From positions 1 through 10,587 of the forward strand of contig DAOTTW010000426.1 in the NCBI GenBank assembly GCA_034437615.1: DNA of 10,587 bases, written 5' to 3'. Under the pieces are notes generated by a model that made no database searches, was not told where the DNA came from, and saw only the letters and a list, made by a program, of their open reading frames with translations. Shown here in pieces: positions 6,547-10,587 of the stretch. Position 1 is the first letter of the stretch. Every line of letters begins with the position of its first letter. The position numbers were made by a program, and so were the translations under genes. Source of the stretch: DAOTTW01 sp034437615 (lineage in GTDB: Bacteria > Chloroflexota > Anaerolineae > Aggregatilineales > Phototrophicaceae).

Positions 6547-7749
6547 ATGACCTATCTGCTTATCTTCATCACTTGCGCCCTGATCGTAATTGCAGGCATC
6601 AGCATCAGCAACGTCTTTCTGTTGCCACGCCTGCGCCGCACACGGGCCGCATACGAGCCGCCCTTCGTGTCGGTGTTGATTCCAGCACGCAACGAAGCCC
6701 ACGTCATCGGGCGCACAGTCAAAGCGCTACTGGCACAGGATTGCAGCAACTTTGAGCTAATCGTGTTGGATGACGCCTCCGAGGATGGCACAGGCGAGGT
6801 TGCACGACAAGCAGGCGCGGGTGATAGCAGGCTGCGCGTGCTTCCGGGCGTGCCGTTACCATCTGGCTGGATTGGCAAAAGCTGGGCCTGTCACAATCTG
6901 TCGCAACACGCACGCGGCGACCTGCTGGTTTTCACAGATGCCGATGTCATCTGGCAACCGGAGGCACTCAGCGCTGTTGTGGAGCAGATGCAACGCACAC
7001 AAGCGCACATGCTGACCGTCTGGCCGACGCAAACCACCAGCACCCCGGCAGAGCGCTTGATTGTGCCGCTGATGGCCTTCGCCATTATCGGCTATCTGCC
7101 TGTGATGCTGACGCACTACTCGCGCTTCAGCATCACCGCCGCAGCGAACGGGCAGTGCATGGCATGGCGGCGTGCAGCCTATCAGCGCGTCGGTGGCCAT
7201 ACAATCGTAGCCGCTAACGTGCTCGATGATGTGACGCTGGCCCGCGCCGCGAAAAGAGCCGGATTGCGCATCCGCATGTTCGATGGCAATCACCTGATCG
7301 GCTGCCGCATGTACGATGGCTGGTCTAGTGTGCGCGATGGCTTCGCAAAGAACATCTTAGCGGGCTATGGCAGCGTCCCGGCGTTGCTTGCGGGCACAGT
7401 CTTTCACCTGCTGACGTTTATCGCGCCCTGGTTCATGCTACTGCTGCCGGATTATCGCCTGTGGGCTGTGCTGCTGATTGCTGTTGGCGTGCTCGTGCGG
7501 ATGCTGACGGCCAGCTACACACATCAACGCCTACTTGACGCGCTGTTCATGCCTATTTCGGTGCTGATGATGACCCGCATCGCCCTGCATTCGATCATGT
7601 GGCACTACACAGGCGGCCCACGCTGGAAGGGCCGCAGCCTGAAACAAGCATCAAGCAACGACCAAGCAAACACGCTACAGAATCCACAAGAGGACACCAC
7701 ATGGCTGAGCAACCCATCATCATCATCGGTGCAGGTATCGGGGGATTAA
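6547..7749 (+). CDS. cruG: Membrane family 2 glycosyltransferase, CruG-like
   Basis: Probably glycosylates the tertiary hydroxyl made by CruF, using a nucleotide sugar on the cytoplasmic side. The protein has 400 residues. It has an N-terminal membrane anchor (about 3-26), the GT2 start VSVLIPARNE at 41-50, DDASEDG at 75-81 (nucleotide-binding Asp pair), GWIGKSWAC at 107-115, and the metal-binding DAD at 131-133 in LVFTDADV. It also has a probable catalytic acid in NVLDDVTLA (D227/D228), GWSSVRDGFAKN at 258-269, then C-terminal membrane helices (about 280-300, 304-322, 330-350) and the closing WHYTGGPRWKGR at 352-363. The last 37 residues are not family-like, and the final 16 codons overlap the next gene in another frame. 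ATG at 6547 follows the PlsY-like stop by seven bases. The sugar is not predictable. Hopanoid-associated HpnB-like transferases look similar; context favours CruG. Confidence 0.82.
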   Translation: MTYLLIFITCALIVIAGISISNVFLLPRLRRTRAAYEPPFVSVLIPARNEAHVIGRTVKALLAQDCSNFELIVLDDASEDGTGEVARQAGAGDSRLRVLPGVPLPSGWIGKSWACHNLSQHARGDLLVFTDADVIWQPEALSAVVEQMQRTQAHMLTVWPTQTTSTPAERLIVPLMAFAIIGYLPVMLTHYSRFSITAAANGQCMAWRRAAYQRVGGHTIVAANVLDDVTLARAAKRAGLRIRMFDGNHLIGCRMYDGWSSVRDGFAKNILAGYGSVPALLAGTVFHLLTFIAPWFMLLLPDYRLWAVLLIAVGVLVRMLTASYTHQRLLDALFMPISVLMMTRIALHSIMWHYTGGPRWKGRSLKQASSNDQANTLQNPQEDTTWLSNPSSSSVQVSGD

Positions 7750-9194
7750 GCAGCGCCATACGCTTACAAGCCGCCGGACATCACGTAATTGTGCTAGAGA
7801 AAAACGCACTGGTCGGCGGCAAGATGTATCTGATGCAGCAAGACGGCTTTCACTTCGACACGGGGCCTTCTGTCATCACCATGCGCCACGTCTTTGAAGA
7901 TTTATTTGCCGCAGCAGGCCGCAGGCTGGAGAATTATCTGACGCTGCTGCCCGCCGACCCCCTCACGCGCTATTTCTATCGCGATGGCACCGTGTTGGAT
8001 GCCAGTAGCGATATGGGCACGATGGCGCAAGCCATTGCCGACATCGAACCGCGTGATGTTGAAGGCTACTTCTCGTATTTGGGCTATGCTGCACGCATCC
8101 ACCGTATCACAGGGCCAGTGTTCATCTACGATCAGCCGCCAACGCTCAAGAGCTTTACCAAAGTCGCGCCGCCGGATTGGTTGAAGGCCGATACATTCCG
8201 CACGATGCAGGCTGCCATCCGCAGCCATGTAAAATCGCCCAAATTACGCCAGCTACTAGGCCGTTTCGCCACCTACGTCGGCGGCAGCCCCTACGATGCA
8301 CCCGCCACGCTGAACGTCATTTCCCATGTGGAACTCGTCGGCGGCGTCTGGTACCCACAGGGCGGCATCTATCAAATTGCTCTCGCGCTAGAGAAGCTAG
8401 CCCATGAACTCGGCGTAGAAATCTGTACCGAGCACCCCGTCAGGCAGATCAACGTGCAAGCTGGCAGGGCCACAGGCGTCACACTAGAAGATGGCGCGGT
8501 GATGAATGCGAAGGCTGTCATCAGCAACGCCGATGTAACGACCACACTCAAACACATGATGCCAAAAGGCAGCGTCAAAGCCTCACGCTTACAACACCTG
8601 AGCAACTATGAGCCGTCATGCAGCGGTTTCGTGCTGCTGTTGGGCGTGGATAAAGAACACCCGCAACTCGCGCATCATAACGTGTTCTTCAGCGACGACT
8701 ACAAAGCCGAATTCGCTGCAATCTTCAAGCAAGCTCTGCCACCCGACGACCCCACAATCTACGTGTCGATTTCATCCAAGACCGACGCAGACCATGCCCC
8801 GGCAGGCAGCGAAAACTGGTTCGTGCTGGTCAACGCGCCAGCCCTATCAGACGCATACGATTGGTCGCAGAACGCACAAGCCTATCGGGATCGCGTCCTG
8901 CGCATCCTGGCAGAAAAACACGGCATCGACATCCGCGACCACATCCGCACAGAGACCATCCTCACACCGCAGACTTTAGCGGATATGTCCGGCGCGTGGC
9001 GCGGTGCGCTCTATGGCCCATCAGCCAACAACCGCTTCACCGTCTTCATGCGACCCCACAACCGCAGCAAAGACGTTCGCGGCCTGTATTTCGCGGGTGG
9101 CACCACCCACCCCGGCGGTGGTGTGCCGATGGTCATGCTATCAGGCAAGGTCGCGGCAGATATGGTCCAGCATGATTTGCAGCACACACGCTAA
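7701..9194 (+). CDS. crtD: Second CrtI-family carotenoid desaturase, probably CrtD
   Basis: FAD-dependent carotenoid oxidoreductase of 497 residues. GAGIGG is at residues 10-15, the acidic LEK at 32-34, GGKM at 39-42, and DGFHFDTGPSVIT follows. ATYVGGSPYDAPATLN lies mid-protein, MRPHNRSKD precedes the C-terminal signature, and FAGGTTHPGGGVPMVMLSG runs from about 464. It is clearly diverged from the window's first CrtI, including GGTTHPGGGVP in place of GAGTHPGAGLP. Beside CruF and a CruG-like transferase the best guess is a C-3',4'-desaturase acting on the hydroxylated end. Other members of the same group (CrtP/CrtO-type terminal oxidases, or CrtN) cannot be excluded. ATG at 7701 is supported by AAGAGGA six bases upstream, even though it lies 49 bases inside the glycosyltransferase gene. 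The next gene follows after ten bases. Confidence 0.83.
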   Translation: MAEQPIIIIGAGIGGLSSAIRLQAAGHHVIVLEKNALVGGKMYLMQQDGFHFDTGPSVITMRHVFEDLFAAAGRRLENYLTLLPADPLTRYFYRDGTVLDASSDMGTMAQAIADIEPRDVEGYFSYLGYAARIHRITGPVFIYDQPPTLKSFTKVAPPDWLKADTFRTMQAAIRSHVKSPKLRQLLGRFATYVGGSPYDAPATLNVISHVELVGGVWYPQGGIYQIALALEKLAHELGVEICTEHPVRQINVQAGRATGVTLEDGAVMNAKAVISNADVTTTLKHMMPKGSVKASRLQHLSNYEPSCSGFVLLLGVDKEHPQLAHHNVFFSDDYKAEFAAIFKQALPPDDPTIYVSISSKTDADHAPAGSENWFVLVNAPALSDAYDWSQNAQAYRDRVLRILAEKHGIDIRDHIRTETILTPQTLADMSGAWRGALYGPSANNRFTVFMRPHNRSKDVRGLYFAGGTTHPGGGVPMVMLSGKVAADMVQHDLQHTR

Positions 9195-9204
9195 CTAAAT
9201 CAGC

Positions 9205-10125
9205 ATGAAAGCCTACTACACCGATCATTTCGTGTTGCCGCTACCACCTGAGCACCGCTTCCCGATGGCGAAATATGCGCAACTGCGGCAACGTATCATC
9301 AGTGAGAACGTGCTACCGCCAGAAAATTTGCTGGTGCCAGCCGCCGCCACCGACGCGCAATTGCTGCGCTGCCATGAGGCTGACTACCTGCAAAAAGTCG
9401 TCAATGGCACGCTGACGCGCAAAGAAATTCGGCGTATCGGCTTTCCCTGGTCACCCTACATGGTAGAGCGCTCGCGCCGCTCCACAGGTGCAACCGTCGC
9501 AGCAGCACGCACAGCCCTCACAGAAGGCATTTCAGCGAATCTAGCAGGCGGCACACACCACGCAGGGCGCGATCATGGCGAAGGCTACTGTGTGTTCAAC
9601 GATGCGGCGGTAGCAGCCCGTGTGATGCAGGATGAAGGCCGCGTTCAGCGTGTGGTGATTATTGATTGTGACGTGCACCAGGGCAACGGCACCGCCGACA
9701 TCTGCGGCAACGACCCGACCATCTTTACGCTATCCATACACGGCAAGCGCAACTTTCCGTTTCGCAAAATCTACGGCGACATGGACCTCGGCTTAGATGA
9801 CAACACAGGCGATGACGAATACCTGGACATTCTGCAAATGGCGGTAGAGCGTGCGCTCTATCTCGCACGTGCTGATCTGGCTATCTACATCTCCGGCGCA
9901 GACCCCTTCATACACGACAAGCTCGGCAAGCTAGCGCTGACGAAAGCGGGCTTAGCGGCCCGTGACCGCCTGGTGCTGGAAATGTGTTACGCTGAGGGTA
10001 TTCCTGTGGCGGTGGGGATGGGCGGCGGCTACGCCAAGCACATCCCCGATATTGTGGATATTCACCTGCAAACCATCAAAATCGCGGCTGAATTTGCGCA
10101 ACGGGCGTTCAATCCGCAGGCATAG
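9205..10125 (+). CDS. Histone deacetylase superfamily amidohydrolase
   Basis: A 306-residue zinc hydrolase of the arginase/deacetylase fold. Active-site residues are all present: tandem His H118-H119 in GGTHHAGRDHGEGYC with FND at 131-133, zinc ligands D156 and H158 in DCDVHQGNG, third ligand D233 in SGADPF, and the transition-state Tyr Y276 in GMGGGY. Bacterial members remove acetyl or other acyl groups from small amines, polyamines, acetoin-related substrates or proteins. The length is typical for the single-domain bacterial class. It follows the desaturase by ten bases and shares its strand, so it is likely co-transcribed, but no Shine-Dalgarno is visible before the ATG. The link to pigment synthesis is unknown; it may simply be the last passenger of the operon. 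The gene end overlaps the convergent MaoC gene by 17 bases. Confidence 0.88.
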   Translation: MKAYYTDHFVLPLPPEHRFPMAKYAQLRQRIISENVLPPENLLVPAAATDAQLLRCHEADYLQKVVNGTLTRKEIRRIGFPWSPYMVERSRRSTGATVAAARTALTEGISANLAGGTHHAGRDHGEGYCVFNDAAVAARVMQDEGRVQRVVIIDCDVHQGNGTADICGNDPTIFTLSIHGKRNFPFRKIYGDMDLGLDDNTGDDEYLDILQMAVERALYLARADLAIYISGADPFIHDKLGKLALTKAGLAARDRLVLEMCYAEGIPVAVGMGGGYAKHIPDIVDIHLQTIKIAAEFAQRAFNPQA

Positions 10126-10582
10126 ATGCCATCAGCAGCGTCATAGTGCCCTTCTGAACAATCTTATCTGCCTGGTTCATGATGCGCAGGTCTAACGTCA
10201 CCACACCACCACCGAGCCGCTTAGCTTCTTTCTTCTCGCTGACCGTTAACTCAGCGCGGATGGTATCCCCGATGTAAACGGGCACGCTAAATTTCATCTC
10301 CAATCCACGAAAGCCCAGCACAGTGCGTTCCAGAATCCCAAGCTGATACGCCTGCCCCACTGCATAGCTCAGCGTCAGCATCCCGTGCGCCACACGTTGG
10401 CCCATAAACGACTCAGCCGCATAAACGGCGTCCGTGTGCATCGGGTTGAAATCACCCGTCAGCGCCGCAAACTGCACCAAATCTGCCTCGGTGATGGTGC
10501 GCCCCCGTGTAATTAGCTTCTGCCCGATCTCGAATTCTTCAAAGTACAGGCCACGCTGCAAACCATTTGCATCTGTTGGCAT
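10109..10582 (-). CDS. MaoC-type (R)-specific enoyl-CoA hydratase
   Basis: A 157-residue single hot-dog-fold protein with the hydratase-2 signature: TGDFNPMHTD at 42-51, with catalytic D44 and H49 spaced as in PhaJ, and GQRVAHGML at 61-69. It is expected to hydrate trans-2-enoyl-CoA to (R)-3-hydroxyacyl-CoA, feeding polyhydroxyalkanoate or fatty-acid metabolism. Some MaoC relatives act on other CoA thioesters. The length is typical of the small stand-alone class. The ATG lies five bases from the window edge, so its promoter and any operon partner are not visible and a further upstream start cannot be excluded. It is transcribed towards the pigment operon and ends inside its last gene, with no terminator hairpin seen between them. 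Confidence 0.85.
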   Translation of the reverse strand: MPTDANGLQRGLYFEEFEIGQKLITRGRTITEADLVQFAALTGDFNPMHTDAVYAAESFMGQRVAHGMLTLSYAVGQAYQLGILERTVLGFRGLEMKFSVPVYIGDTIRAELTVSEKKEAKRLGGGVVTLDLRIMNQADKIVQKGTMTLLMASMPAD

Positions 10583-10587
10583 AAAAA

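Overview
The window looks like a bacterial accessory-pigment locus: a compact carotenoid cluster of two divergent transcription units, with one unrelated-looking convergent gene at the right edge. The combination of a CruF-type hydratase, a family 2 carotenoid glycosyltransferase, a tocopherol-cyclase-like protein and a PlsY-like acyltransferase, with tightly packed and mostly weak ribosome binding sites, would fit a Chloroflexota-like bacterium (Anaerolineae or relatives). This assignment is an inference: there is no rRNA or marker gene here to prove it.

Left unit (minus strand, 3002 to 1). A short-chain dehydrogenase/reductase (2370-3002) lies upstream of a full-length CrtI phytoene desaturase (690-2219). 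CrtI is coupled through a TAATG stop/start overlap to CrtB phytoene synthase, which runs off the left edge without its C-terminus. The 150-base gap in front of crtI holds two short perfect palindromes. One sits in the centre of a 19-base spacer between possible -35 and -10 hexamers, an architecture that recalls MerR-family promoters.

Central divergent gap (3003-3214). This holds no gene. It contains short GTAAGC direct repeats, candidate promoter hexamers in both directions and a good Shine-Dalgarno for the right unit.

Right unit (plus strand, 3215 to 10125). Seven genes are packed head to tail with gaps of 25 bases or less, or with overlaps: alpha/beta hydrolase, tocopherol-cyclase-family lipocalin-like protein, CruF carotenoid 1',2'-hydratase, PlsY-like acyltransferase with an altered third motif, membrane family 2 glycosyltransferase (CruG-like), a second CrtI-family enzyme (best guess CrtD 3',4'-desaturase), and a histone-deacetylase-fold amidohydrolase. 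A MaoC-type (R)-enoyl-CoA hydratase on the minus strand (10109-10582) converges on the last gene, and the two ends overlap by 17 bases.

Working model. CrtB makes phytoene and CrtI desaturates it towards lycopene. CruF hydrates a psi end, the second desaturase introduces the 3,4 double bond, and the glycosyltransferase puts a sugar on the tertiary hydroxyl. No lycopene cyclase is visible, so the product may be an acyclic or half-acyclic carotenoid glycoside. The most interesting possibilities are that the PlsY-like protein acylates the glycoside and that the tocopherol-cyclase-like protein acts on a carotenoid or quinone end group. Neither is proven by sequence.
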